Source: Quercus robur
Taxonomy: Eukaryota > Streptophyta > Magnoliopsida > Fagales > Fagaceae
DNA length: 64,000 bases
Assembly (NCBI RefSeq): GCF_932294415.1
Contig: NC_065543.1
Coordinates: 47,579,777 to 47,643,776, forward strand
Direction of reading: 5' to 3'
Part shown: positions 10,385 through 21,688 of the stretch, in pieces
Layout of the letters: each line of letters opens with the position of its first letter
Numbering within the stretch: the stretch's first letter is position 1
Made by a program: the position numbers and the translations under genes
The notes under the pieces: generated by a model
What the model was told of the DNA's origin: nothing
Database searches by the model: none
What the model saw: only the letters and a program-made list of their open reading frames with translations

Positions 10385-13300
10385 CAGTGGCGGAGCCAGG
10401 AATTTAGATCAGGGGGGGCAAGATTAAAAGACAAGATTGGAAGTAAAAAATTAATCAATATTAATAACAAAATAAATAAACAACTATATGATAATGTAAT
10501 TGTCATACAGAATCTAACATAAAATGTAAACTTTAATTTATTTTTTCACACCTAGCTTATTTTACTCAATTGCCCTCGACGATTTTTCATATTTTGAAAC
10601 CGCTGCATGATTTCTTCACATTCAATAGTTTTGAATATATCTTTCTCAATATATGTGACTAAGCAATCATTCATCCACTGATCTCCTATTCGATTGCGTA
10701 ATCGATTTTTAATTATGTTCATTGCTGAAAAAGCTCTTTCAACAGTAGCTGTTGCAACTGGTAAGATCAATGCCAAAGTCACTAATGAGTAAACCAATGG
10801 ATATGAAACATTCTTTTTCATTTCTACCATCTTTTCAGCAAGCTGTCCAATTCCTTTAAGTGCTGAAAACTCTTCAGTGGACCGCATGTCATGGATGTAT
10901 GTCTCAAGTTGGTTATCCAAGAAAGAAACTTGAACTGTTGAAAAATCACTTGGATAAAATTGAGCAAGCTGAATCAATTTCTCCTTGTTGAATGCTGAAA
11001 ATAAGTTATCTGGGTTTAAACACGCAACACAAAGTAATAATTCAGAATTTTCAAAACGACTATTAAGTTCCTGAAGTTGCATATCTATAACAGTATAAAA
11101 AAGCTCCACTTGATAATGATGTGAATTTTTCATGTTTTGAGCTTTTCGTCGTGGCCGAGGTTGATATAAATCATCCATATCAGGAACATCAATATTATTT
11201 TTTGCACAAAATGTAGAAACCTCCTCTAGCAAAGTGTTCCACCCATCATCTCTCATGGCTTGTAAACGTTGCTTTGAAATGTCAACCAACTTCATAGCAT
11301 TCACAATATCTTGATCTTTTCGTTGTAATGCCTGTGACAACTCATTACTTATGCCAAGCACACCTTTCATCAAATGTAAATCAAACACGAATTCAAATGT
11401 CTGGAGTAAACCAATTAAGATATTTGCTTCTGCTCTCTGATCAGAATCTAAACCATCTTCTATAATAGTTTCAATCACATCAATTACAGAAGAAAACATG
11501 TGAATAAGATTTACAAGTGCACCATAATGAGAACTCCAACGTGTATCTCCAGGTCTTTTTAGACTCATTTCTTGATTCAAGCCACGACCAGTTGAAATTT
11601 CATTATTTTTTAGTGCTTCTATAACTTCAGCATTACGTTTTTCGCGAAGAATATCACGACGTTTACATGATGCTCCAACAATATTGAATACCTTTGCAAC
11701 CAAGTTAAAAAAGGTTGCAATTTGGATGTGATTTTTTGCTACTGCAACTAATGTTAGTTGAAGCTGATGTGCAAAGCAATGGACATAATAGGCAGAAGGA
11801 TTATCTTTCAAAATAAGAGTTTTTAGTCCATTTAACTCACCTTGCATGTTGCTTGCCCCGTCATAGCCTTGTCCCCGCAATCTACTAATGCTTAAGCTAT
11901 GTTTATTAAATACTTCCTCAATTGCACTCTTTAGTGTCACTGCTGATGTATTATTAACATGTGTAATGCCTAAAAAGCGCTCATTCACATGTCCCAATTT
12001 GTCCACATAGCGCAAAGCAATTGCCATTTGTTCTTTAGTAGACATATCACGTGATTCATCAACTATAATAGCAAATAATGAGTCTCCAATATCTTTAATA
12101 ATAGCATTTATTGTCTCAACAGCTGCAGCATTTGCTATTTCTTTTTGGATATCAGGAGAGGTCATTTGATGATTTTCAGGAGCGTTTTCAAGAACTGCCT
12201 TATCAATCTCTTCATTGTGATTTGCAAGAAACCGTAATAATTCAAGAAAATTTCCTTGATTATTGGAGTCTTTAGATTCATCATGGCCATGAAATGCTAA
12301 TCCTTGTCGTTGTAGAAAACAAATACAATCCACTGATGCATTCAAACGAGTCCGATATTCCCTTTTCTCAACATCTGATTGCTTGTTTATAACTGTTTGA
12401 ATACTTTGTCTCTGGTTTAACAAAGCTTCACATTTTCTTTGAGCTATATTATGTGCACTGTTGTGATCCCCAACGTGATTCTGTAATTTCTCCTTTTTTT
12501 TCCAATTTCTGAATCCTTCAGTAACAAATGAGTCTCCCCCTCCTTGATCACCAGTATTAGGTCGAAATAGATAACAATATAGACAATATGCAGCATCTTT
12601 GGTAATGCTATATTCCAACCAACCTTCAAATTCTTTGAACCACACTGGATTAAATCGACGCTTTGTTTTGCCAAATTGACTTTGTGGAAAATCATGGTTA
12701 ACTGGTTGACAAGCTTTATTTTGTAGATAATGCCTTCTAATTTGATCTCTTTCATTAGGATGATAGTTAGAAATTTTTATTCTTAAACCAGGATCCATGG
12801 GAAGATTTGCAACATCCACTTCGATACGAGTTCGTTTAGGATTTGATCCGGACTCATTATTATGATCAGGATTCTCCATAATCTCAATTAACTACAAATA
12901 TATATGTCATATCATTAAAATAAAGAAAAAAAAAATTACAATTTATGATTAAGAATAATCAAATTAAGAGATCATTATAAATACAAATAGTTTAAATATA
13001 TAATTTGAATAATAAATTTATGGTTAAAAATAGTCAAATCAATTCATCTAAATATAAACAGTTTAAACATATAATTTAATTCTTTAAAAAATTAAATAAA
13101 CAAATAAATTAAAGCAAAAGTATTAAGAATATACATACCTATGAATATTTGAATGTGTGACTTAAAAACCCAACTTGAATGCTTTTAAAAACTGCACAAA
13201 AACTCTGAGATCCAAAGAAAGAGACTGGTTTGAAAAGAAATTTTTTTCTTTTTGATGGGGCCGTGCTCTATTTGCATTATATATACTTTTTTTTTTTTTT

Positions 13301-13739
13301 TTTTTAAGAGTTCTATGCTAGTTCTGATTCCTATTCTGTGTAGGGGTAGCAAAGTTGTTATTATTTTTTTTTTAATCAATACCAAATGGGACCCACGGTT
13401 TTATTGAATAAGGTGAATTCATTTAATAATAGATCTCTACAGGCGGCTTGGTAAAGCATAAAAAAAATTCTGCTGGCAACTTGGTCTAGTCTATCAAGTT
13501 TAGTAAGTGGGGCCCATTGATTTTATATATAGAATTGTACCACCATTAGGAGTAGAAGTCAACTGCTACTAGGAAAGTTGGAAAGGTAATGTGAATTTAC
13601 TTAATTGAGATTTTTTTTTTTTTTTTGTCTTTTGTGTAGGGGGGGCAAAGATGGTATTTCAGGTCATATTTGTTAAAAAAATTTGAAAGTTCAGGGGGGG
13701 CAGGTGCCCCCCCTCGCCCCCCCCCTCCCTCCGCCCCTG
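10385..13739 (-). mobile_element. complete hAT transposon with 8-bp target duplication
   Basis: A 3355-bp element. The left end reads CAGTGGCGGAGCCAGGA and the right end, complemented, reads CAGGGGCGGAGGGAGG, so the terminal inverted repeats share CAG-GGCGGAG. The 8-bp sequence CTACCAGG flanks it exactly on both sides (10377-10384 and 13740-13747), the hallmark of hAT insertion. G/C runs (GGGGGGGCA) lie just inside both ends. It contains one intact transposase frame on the minus strand. The identical flanks and unbroken frame suggest a young or still capable copy. Confidence 0.93.
10552..12879 (-). CDS. hAT-family transposase, TTF-type zinc finger/DUF4371
   Basis: A single uninterrupted 775-codon frame with no intron. 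In family terms the product is a DDE transposase that excises and reinserts hAT elements. Visible features in order: a TTF-type zinc finger at about residues 75-150 (C99-x2-C102, then H135 and H143, with the family signature GFRNWKK); a DUF4371/RNase H-like core with VDESRD and GYDGASN, which supply the expected first two catalytic aspartates; and a C-terminal hAT dimerisation region with ATVERAFSA at about 711-719. Length is typical of the plant TTF/ZMYM1-like group. The ATG at 12879 fits the start of homology. It lies inside an element with intact ends and duplication. No disabling change is visible, but the third catalytic residue cannot be assigned by eye. Confidence 0.95.
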   Translation of the reverse strand: MENPDHNNESGSNPKRTRIEVDVANLPMDPGLRIKISNYHPNERDQIRRHYLQNKACQPVNHDFPQSQFGKTKRRFNPVWFKEFEGWLEYSITKDAAYCLYCYLFRPNTGDQGGGDSFVTEGFRNWKKKEKLQNHVGDHNSAHNIAQRKCEALLNQRQSIQTVINKQSDVEKREYRTRLNASVDCICFLQRQGLAFHGHDESKDSNNQGNFLELLRFLANHNEEIDKAVLENAPENHQMTSPDIQKEIANAAAVETINAIIKDIGDSLFAIIVDESRDMSTKEQMAIALRYVDKLGHVNERFLGITHVNNTSAVTLKSAIEEVFNKHSLSISRLRGQGYDGASNMQGELNGLKTLILKDNPSAYYVHCFAHQLQLTLVAVAKNHIQIATFFNLVAKVFNIVGASCKRRDILREKRNAEVIEALKNNEISTGRGLNQEMSLKRPGDTRWSSHYGALVNLIHMFSSVIDVIETIIEDGLDSDQRAEANILIGLLQTFEFVFDLHLMKGVLGISNELSQALQRKDQDIVNAMKLVDISKQRLQAMRDDGWNTLLEEVSTFCAKNNIDVPDMDDLYQPRPRRKAQNMKNSHHYQVELFYTVIDMQLQELNSRFENSELLLCVACLNPDNLFSAFNKEKLIQLAQFYPSDFSTVQVSFLDNQLETYIHDMRSTEEFSALKGIGQLAEKMVEMKKNVSYPLVYSLVTLALILPVATATVERAFSAMNIIKNRLRNRIGDQWMNDCLVTYIEKDIFKTIECEEIMQRFQNMKNRRGQLSKIS

Positions 13740-13747
13740 CTACCAGG
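13740..13747. repeat. right target-site duplication of the hAT element
   Basis: CTACCAGG, identical to 10377-10384. Confidence 0.92.
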
Positions 13748-13962
13748 TTTCACAATTCAATCACAAAATTTACAAAAAGGTAAATGAATCAAAGTAAAAA
13801 TAAATAAAAAATTTCTCCAAAGAAAAAAAAAATCACTTACCAACCATCCTCTGAGTTTGACTCTGTTTTATTAAAGGAAAAAAAAAATCCCAAAGCCAAA
13901 GTCTACCTGCAAAAATCAATAAAAACCCAATCAAAGCATTCAATTCAAGCATAACTAACAAT

Positions 13963-14120
13963 GGAAAATTATTAGGTACTCCCGGAGTACCATAAATGTG
14001 TACTCTCTCCTCTCACATGAATGGTGAGTCCCACTAATTAAATTCACGGTGGGACCCACCATTCATGTAAGATGAGGGAGTACGCATTTATAGTACTCCG
14101 GGAGTATGCAATAATTTCCC
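13963..14120. mobile_element. Mutator-like foldback MITE with 9-bp target duplication
   Basis: A 158-bp near-palindrome. The left arm starts GGAAAATTATTAGGTACTCC and the right arm, complemented, starts GGGAAATTATTGCATACTCC; both continue CGGAGTAC(C/T)ATAAATG. The arms are about 70 bp around a short centre. The 9-bp sequence ACTAACAAT flanks it exactly (13954-13962 and 14121-14129). Long inverted repeats with a 9-bp duplication point to the Mutator superfamily. It has no coding capacity. Confidence 0.85.
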
Positions 14121-14129
14121 ACTAACAAT

Positions 14130-14779
14130 AATGATCAAATAAATGAGCCTTGTATCAAATGTCTATTGGTATAAAATATAAATGAATAATTAACATCATC
14201 TAATCAAACGGAGAATTTCATTTCTTATGGTAGTATCACTCAAAACATTACAATGAATAAAAAATAGTATGCAAACAAAGACAAATAAGCTTTCCCACAG
14301 ATTACGAATTTGTTTTAGTGCTTTTTTTGACAAATAGCATGCAACTTTGAAGAGGAAGTTTTTTCTTATTTGGGCACTGATGATGCCAAAAAATCACCAA
14401 TAGGTCACACAGCACTCTCGCACTCAAAGTAGACCTGCACAACAAAATAATAGAAGACCTCAGAGAGCACCGGTGTGGTGTCGGCCAAACACCCTCCCAA
14501 GGTCAAGTTAGAATTATTCTCACAACTCTAGAGTGCTAGAGAGGGTAAATTATGCGTACCTTAACTTGTGAGGGTATTGGGGCTTTTATAGTAGTAGAAG
14601 GTCGACTCCTCCTCCTTGGTGCGGAAGTCTTTTCCTTATAGAACTCTACTTGAATATTTCCTAACGTGGTGAGCAAGATCTTTCCTTGTAGAGGAGATCT
14701 TCCTTAGGTGTGCGTATCTTCTAGAATCCGCTTTGTGCTAGGATTCTGATTTTGGGGCTTTAGGGTGAGTCAGGTGAAA
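14130..14779. other. gene-free
   Basis: No gene is recognised. The sequence is less AT-rich than its surroundings, with short segments such as GGGGCTTTTATAG, but it shows no splice-supported coding frame. Confidence 0.4.
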
Positions 14780-14787
14780 GCAGCAAG

Positions 14788-16031
14788 TAGGGCTGTAATC
14801 GGTTCGGTTCGGTCGGTTTTTTTTTATCCGGCCAACCGAAACCGAAATTTTCGGTTTTTAAAAGTCTCGACCGAAACCGACCGAAATAGTTGAAAAACCA
14901 TCGGTTTCGGTTTATTTCGGTTTCGGTCGGTTTTTCGGTTTATCATCATGCATCAAAAGAAAAGAAGAAAAGAGCATCATCAAAAGAAAAGAAGAAAAGA
15001 GCATCAAAACAGAGACTCACCGTGAGATCACTGAGATGAGAAGTTGATGATCAAGCCAGCGTGAGAAAAGAGCATCAGAAGAAAAGAAGAAAAGAGCATC
15101 ATCAAAAGAAAAGAAGAAAAGAGCATCATCAAAAGAAAAGAAGAAAAGAGCATCAAAACAGAGACTCACCGTGAGATCACTGAGACGAGAAGCTGATGAT
15201 CAAGCCGGCGTGAGGAGGGTGGCGTGTGGAGGCGGCGGCAGAGGGTGATTCGGCGTGAGAGGACTGTGGAGTGGAGGCTGAAGTTTGATGAACGTGAGAG
15301 AGAGTGGAAAGTGAGAGTGAAACTGAAGAGTGTGGGCTGGGTTTGTAGGGTAGGGTTTTCATCTTATAATTTTATACTCTAATTAGTTTTAGTTTAATTA
15401 GTTTAATTAGATATTTATTTAGTTTAATTATAGATGATTAAGCTAATGGGTTTTAAAATATTATGTTTAAAAAAGGTAAGGCCGGATCATTTGTTTAAAT
15501 TTTGAAATCTTGAATGGCTGAATTGTGAATCACTGAACGTTGGAAAGATGACAGCTGAATGGTTGAATTGTTTAATATGAAAACGTTGGAAAGATGAAAG
15601 CTGAATGACTGAAATCAGTGAATTGTTTGAATATGAAAAGATGGAAGGCTGGAAGCCCACTGTCCCACGCAAAAGCTGCGGCCAAGCAAATCTCTCTTTT
15701 CTTTAGGCGTATCTCAGAGGACAAGCTACAAAGTCACAAAGTGACAAATGGTTAGTCACTAGTCAGAGTCAAAGTATATATTTAATATTATATATTTAAT
15801 ATAAATTATAATATATATATATTTAATATAAATTATAATATAATATATATTTCGGTTCGGTTCGGTCGGTTCGGTTTATTAAAATTTGAAACCGAAAACC
15901 GAACCGAACTTTTCGGTTTTTTATTTAATAAAACCGAAACCGAACCGAACCGAAACCGAACCGAAATTTTTGCATCGGTTCGGTCGGTTTGAATCGGTTT
16001 TTTCGGTTCTTCGGTTTTTTGCACACCCCTA
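14788..16031. mobile_element. non-autonomous hAT-like element with CGGTT-rich ends
   Basis: A 1244-bp element starting TAGGGCTGTAATCGG and ending, complemented, TAGGGGTGTGCAAAAA. The exact 8-bp sequence GCAGCAAG flanks it at 14780-14787 and 16032-16039, as expected for hAT. Both subterminal regions (14805-14945 and 15848-16020) are packed with CGGTT(C/T)GG and ACCGAAA motifs in both orientations. The interior holds a duplicated GAAAAGAAGAAAAGAGCATC segment, a short reverse frame (15177-15362) of no known family, and degenerate GAATTGTTTGAATATGAAAA repeats. It has no transposase, so it would need one in trans. Confidence 0.8.
14973..15212. repeat. internal direct duplication in the CGGTT-ended element
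   Basis: A block running from CATCATCAAAAGAAAAGAAG through CAGAGACTCACCGTGAGATC to GATGATCAAGCC(A/G)GCGTG occurs at about 14973-15065 and again at about 15125-15212. There are a few substitutions, and a partial copy lies between them. Confidence 0.8.
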
Positions 16032-16276
16032 GCAGCAAGGACTCTATATCAAGGGCCTTTACTGTATCTACCAGCGATAGGCTTTAGCGTATGTTGGGCC
16101 AGTTCCCTGTTGGCCCACGGACCCGGATCTGTCAGGCCCATCAAACCATATTTTATCCTCTTCAAGCACCATTTATTGTCAGGTCTTTTTTGATTCGCCA
16201 AATCCATGGTACCATTTTTTGGTGTTTCTTAAGTTTGTTTACAAACACATTATTATGTTTAAACTTAATTTGTATA

Positions 16277-18743
16277 ATCAATATATATATATATATAAAA
16301 CCGAAACTTTTGGAGCTCCCACAATTTTCCACGTCATCACAATTTTCTTTTTCTTTTTATTTTAGGTTTTATATCTTATATATTTATTATTTATATTTTT
16401 AAATTTGATTTAGGACTTCTAAGATGTATTCAAACGCAAACACCTCCTCTCATATAGTTTTCTATTTTGTTTTGGACTCTTCCTTCTCTCCTTCTCTAAT
16501 TCTACGGTCAGTAGATCACTATTAGAGTTTTTTAATTATAGTTTTACTGTGTCTTCCTACACGTTTCTAATATTTTATTTAAAATAAAAACACCCTGCAA
16601 AAAATACTTCTCTAGTCCCATGTAAACAATCCCTTACAAAATAGCAACACAATCACGATTTCAATATTAAAATTAGCCAAAAAAACTGATTACAAAATTC
16701 CCACTAATAATCAGTTACTTCGTTGGGCAGCCATTTCTATCCTTTACTTTTCTCTTCTTTTTCATGCAATTCAAAACTACATCATGTGAGGATGTAATGT
16801 CACTACAAGCAGCAGAGAACGACGTTCATGGATTTTACTAGGAGCGACAATGGACCTAGATACGAGACGAAGAATCACAAAAGGTCACTATTTCAATTAG
16901 AAACTCCCATTTTTACAGTTCGATTATATTAATTTTTGGGTCTTATTGTGATTTGACGTGGTTGCTTTGCTATAGGCATTATTAATGACAGTGATGATAC
17001 CTGATATTCTTTGACCCAAGAATGAAAACCATCCAAGAGAGTTCAATCATCTCATTCAATGTAGCCTCAAGATTTCATTGAATTTGACTTTAAGGTATTT
17101 TTTATTATGTTGTTTAGATTTTTGTACCTATTATATTGAGATTTGATCATTTCAATTTTTTTCAGATGATTATATTTTAAACTTTTGCACTTTTTAAGGT
17201 TAGGAATGAAAGAGTTATTTACTCTTTCTTTTGGCTTTTTAGAAGTTTTAACATCTAAATTTTGAGTTCATGTTTTGCAATGTATGAAATATGAAAGAAC
17301 AAAGTTTAGCCACAAAATTGGTTATAATTTTAGGCTACAACCAATTTTGTAGCTAAACTTTGGTTGTAGCTTTAGGCTACAAATTCACTCAATAAAATAA
17401 ATATTATTGCATATTTTGAAAATCTAACCATTGAATAACATGTTCTTTACGCTTTTAATACACATGTCAATTTTTGTGTCAATCGGATATTATTTACTAT
17501 ATAATCTATAATCTTATATTTTATGTATAATTTTAAATTACAAGAACTTGCAATTTAAAAATTTATTGATGACATAGCTATTGATCTTTAATTTTCTTGA
17601 AATTTTGCAAACATGGAGGATATAAGAAGAAGATGTAATCCAATGGTGGATTTGTCAAAATTCACCTCCAATAAAAAGATATTAAGTGAGTTTGTAGCCT
17701 AAGGTTACAATTGATTTTGTAGCTAAACTTTGTTCTATATGAAATTATCTTGACAAATTTCAATTGCTATAGTCATGCATTATTCTTTTGAGGTAATCTA
17801 TTTTTCTCTTATATTTTTTCTATTATGTAGTTATAAATTTTGCTTTACCGTTTGAATTAATGTGATTTAAGAATTATAAATTACTGTTATTTTTAAAAAA
17901 ATATTTTTCATATATATGACCATTTTTGCATTTTTACTCTATTTTTTATACTGTTTTTTACATTGCTGGGTCTTGAATCTTGATGAACAAGCTTAGGTTA
18001 TGCGTTAACCTCATAAATTTGTTCTTTAAATTTTGTCTTTCTCTCCCCAAGAATAAAAGTTGGAATCATAAGTGCATTCCAATGCTTCCTAGATTGGTTG
18101 TCTTCTTCTCAATTAAAACTCTATAACCTTTTAACTGGTACTTCCTTCTTCTTCTTTTTACATTCATATATTCTGAAATCTATTCTCTTCAGTGCATTTA
18201 TTTGTCTTCATTCTCTAACGAAGTCAATTTATTCATATGACGCCTTTTTGTTTTTCTTCTTCTACATGTTAAAATATTATAACTAACACTAAATTAGCTT
18301 TTCCAATTCTCAACAAAAAAAAAAAAATAATAATAATAATAATCCAAAACATTGCTCTAGATTAATGACTCTTCTTCCGAGTGTCATTGTCATTTCTGGG
18401 TGTAATTAATTATTGCTTTCTATGTAAAAACTTCTATAGTTTTTATTTTCTTATTTTTGGGTTTTTTGGTTGCATTTTATATGGCAAGAAAAAACCCCTG
18501 ATTTTGCAAACAAATTAAGTAATGGGAGGGATTATATTATATTAAAAAATGATTGAGACCTTAATTTTCATTAAAGAAAGGATGTCATTGATAATAGGCA
18601 TGGCATGCCTAACATTATTGGTGTTAGTATTTTATTTCCCTCTTAAATTGTAACTTATTTTTTCAAGTGATCATAACTTTAAACAAAATTAAAATTTAAA
18701 ATTTTGTTTAACTAATCCGTGCATTGCACGGATTAGCGACTAG
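16277..18743 (+). mobile_element. Helitron-like element, non-autonomous
   Basis: The proposed 5' end is TC at 16277, followed by an AT run and TATAAAACCGAAAC, a common start of plant Helitrons. The 3' end is CTAG at 18740-18743. It is preceded by a hairpin at 18712-18736 with 12-bp arms CTAATCCGTGCA/TGCACGGATTAG around one base. The element lies between A and T, the usual Helitron target, with no duplication. No Rep/helicase is encoded in the 2.47 kb. Internal GTAGCTAAACTTTG-type repeats occur in both orientations (about 17300-17740). The 3' end is well supported; the 5' end is less certain. Confidence 0.6.
18712..18743 (+). repeat. Helitron 3' hairpin and CTAG terminus
   Basis: A 25-nt hairpin with 12-bp perfect arms and a one-base loop, followed by CGA and the CTAG end. 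Confidence 0.75.
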
Positions 18744-19313
18744 TTAAGCTTAAATTTGAACTTAAACTTGACTGGCTTATAGACTCCCAAACGAAATATT
18801 TGTAAATAAATGAACACAAACTTCCTAATTAGTCTTAAATTGTTCTTAAATAGCTCTTTTCATTTATATCTCCTGTCATGAATAGATCCCATGATTCCCA
18901 TCCATAATGGACTTCCACGTTGGTTAGCTTGCAAGAAGTTTTAGCCATGTGGGCCCAAAGTGTGAAAAATGGTTTAGTTGAATTTGGGTTGCTACTCCCA
19001 CTAATGGGCTAGGCCCAAAAATGGGAAAAAAAAAAAAAAGTTCTTTGATGGATTTTATGCTAAGTGAAATATATATTTTATTTTTATGTTGCAATTTGCT
19101 GGTCCTAAAAATCTTGTGCTTTGTGGATTATCATTCATTGATTATGAAAAAAAACAAAAACAAATTCATTTTTTTGGGTTAATTTGGGTTTTTTTTTTTT
19201 TTCCTGTTGGGCCTTTTGGGCCAGAACTCAAATTTTTTTTATTTTTTCAAAAAAATTTATTGTACACTATATGACTATACAGTAAATGCATTATACACTC
19301 ACTATATAGTATT
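18744..19313. other. gene-free
   Basis: No gene is recognised. The short forward frames come from T-rich runs. Confidence 0.4.
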
Positions 19314-20636
19314 AGAGCACTAGCATTGAGAAATGCTATGCTATACTATTATACCATCCCAAAAAGTCACTTTATTACTTATACCATCCCATTTTACAAT
19401 ACCTCCCACATCCTAAAATTCTATTATTATTAAAATATTATTCTTTAATCTTTTTTTATTATTTCTTTTTAACCAATATTTTTTTCAGTTCCACTTTCCT
19501 AGGCTTTCCAACCGTTTTTTTTTTTTTTTTTCCTCAGCCTCCCTCAACCTCTAGTATTCGTTCATCTCACAGAACCCCACACACACAGACCCATCAAGCC
19601 AAAAACCAGAGCAAACCCGATTGAAACCCACCAGAGCAAACCCATTCAAAAAACCAGAGCAAACCCACACACACACAGACCCACACACACAGACCCATCA
19701 CACAACCCGATTTGAAACCCACCAGAGCAAACCCATTCAAAAAACCACAACCAAAAGTCACTGGACCCAAGCCAAAAACAACCAAAAACCAGCCCCAAAA
19801 ACACCGGTCACAGCCAAAAACCACAACCACCACACCCACGCCGTCACCCACGACCCAACCAAGACCCAAACCCCGGACCCAACCACGACCCACAACCCCT
19901 TTAAGCACAAAAACCACAACAACAACCAAAAACCACAACCAAAAACACCTAACCCACGCCAAAAACAACCAAAAACACCTGACCCACGCCAAAAACACCG
20001 GTCACAGCCAAAAACCCACTCCGATCTCCGATCTCCGTGACCCACGCCATGACCCACTCCGATCTTCAACCCGGTTGACCCACTCCGATCTTCAACCCGA
20101 CGGCGTTTACTTCTTCTTCTTCTTCTTCAACGCCGTCGTTTCGCACAAGTAGCAGCAGCAGCAGATGAGAAAGAGATGTTTGGGTTTGGGTTTGAAAGAG
20201 GAAAGTGAGAAAGAGAGAATGAAGATGAGAAAGAGATGGATGATGTCGTTTACTTCTTCTTCTTCTTCTTCAACGCCGTCGTTTCGCACAAGTAGCAGCA
20301 GCAGCAGCAGATGAGAAAGAGATGTTTGGGTTTGGGTTTGAAAGAGGAAAGTGAGAAAGAGAGAATGAAGAGAGCGGAGAGAGCAGAGAGGAAGAGAGAA
20401 TGAAGAGAGAGAAATAACAGAAAGAATGGAGGAGAGAGAAATACCGATTAAAATATATATATTTTTTTTTACAATTGTGCTACAGTACAATTCTAAAGAT
20501 AGAATTGTACTGTAGCACTATTGTAAAATTTTTTACAATTTCTGTGTTTAGCATCCTTTGATGCAGCCCATTTTGAGACATAAAATGTTAAAAAGGACTG
20601 AAATATAGCTTTAGCATTTTTCAATGCTAATGCTCT
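19314..20636. mobile_element. large AGAGCA-ended non-autonomous element, copy 3
   Basis: The left end is TTAGAGCACTAGCATTGAGA. The right end, complemented, is TTAGAGCATTAGCATTGAAA, so there are about 25 bp of near-perfect terminal inverted repeat including AAATGCTA. The interior is strand-skewed: A/C-rich (CCAAAAAC, ACCCAC) at 19570-20100, then a purine-rich GAGAAAGAGAG tract. This is the mirror order of copies 1 and 2, so it lies inverted relative to them. The 100-146-codon frames on both strands are low-complexity (Thr/Pro/Lys/Gln-rich or Trp/Val/Gly/Phe-rich) and are not genes. Confidence 0.6.
20104..20371. repeat. 143-bp offset direct duplication
   Basis: The block starting CGTTTACTTCTTCTTC, through CAACGCCGTCGTTTCGCACA and GGGTTTGGGTTTGAAAGAGG, occurs at 20104-20226 and again from 20247. 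The copies are nearly identical; the second has one extra CAG triplet. It lies inside the element at 19314-20636. Confidence 0.85.
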
Positions 20637-21688
20637 AAGCTGTAGGCTGTAGGTGCTCTACAAGAAATTCAATAATATATTTCATAAAATAACAACCACT
20701 CAGTGACATAAATTATATGACCAATTTGGATGGAGGGGATATAAAATATAAACTAACTACTCCTTGAACAAATGCAAGTTCAAGTACAAAATGCAAAGAA
20801 AAAAAAAAGGAGAAAAAAAATACTAGATGTAATAACTAAAAAAACCTGTCCATCAATCATCCACACCTCTTTAATTTCAAAGAGCTAGAAATCAAAATAA
20901 TAATAAACATTGAATAATTCAAAGGAAGTTGATTAGATAATAAATTGTAGAAACACAAAGAATTTGGTACCGGGCACGAAAAAAATATTACAGATCAGCA
21001 ATACTTTTTTTTTTTTTGGCCGAGATTACGGATCAGCTATACAATATATAGGAACATAGATAATATATATCACCATCTATTGTAAAAAAGAGGGGGGTAA
21101 TTATTTAAAAAAAAAATACATTGTTGATTTTCATGGGTTATGGATTAGATTGGATTATAATTTAATTTTAAGCATTAGGCTGAGTCGAGTTTGAGTTGAT
21201 AGTTTTTTTAACCTATTTGATCTAACTTACCCACCATATATATGAACTTATTTTATTATTTGATTTTTTTAGTTTGAGTTATTTTGGTATTTTGTGAATT
21301 ATTTTTGATGAATATAGAAATTTAAAATATAATTTATACATATTACATGAATTTTTTTTATAAATATATTATATGAAAATTATAATAATTTATTAATAAA
21401 GAAAAAGTGCTTAGTTTACAAAAGTCCAATTATTTTAATTTTAATTTTATAATACATGAAATATACATAATCTATCTACTGTCACAACCCGACCCGAACC
21501 CATGCCCATGGACCTACTTCACTCATATCCGAGCGACTCCAACTCCCAAGAGATTAAAAAAGAAAGGAAAATTGAAAACAAAAATGGCGGGCTAAAAGCA
21601 AAAATTTCATTTCATTTCAAAACAAAACACACACTCTCTCTCTCTCTGTGTCTCTCACTGCGCGTGCGCGTTCGTGTCCGTGAGAAAA
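20637..21688. other. upstream region of SPC25
   Basis: No gene is seen. The part next to SPC25 (about 21480-21688) is less AT-rich and contains ATGGCGGGC at 21583, vaguely like an E2F site, plus a CT run and TGCGCGTGCGCG just before the start codon. I do not claim a mapped promoter. Confidence 0.35.

Noticed and set aside
12444-12755. 103-codon minus-strand frame
   Set aside because: It is an out-of-frame shadow of the hAT transposase gene.
19594-20490. Open frames of 103-146 codons on both strands
   Set aside because: They have the same cause: A/C-rich CCAAAAAC-type repeats and a duplicated purine tract. No recognisable protein is present.
21583-21591. E2F site (ATGGCGGGC) upstream of SPC25
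   Set aside because: A cell-cycle gene would be a fitting target, but the match to the usual TTTSSCGC core is too weak to claim.
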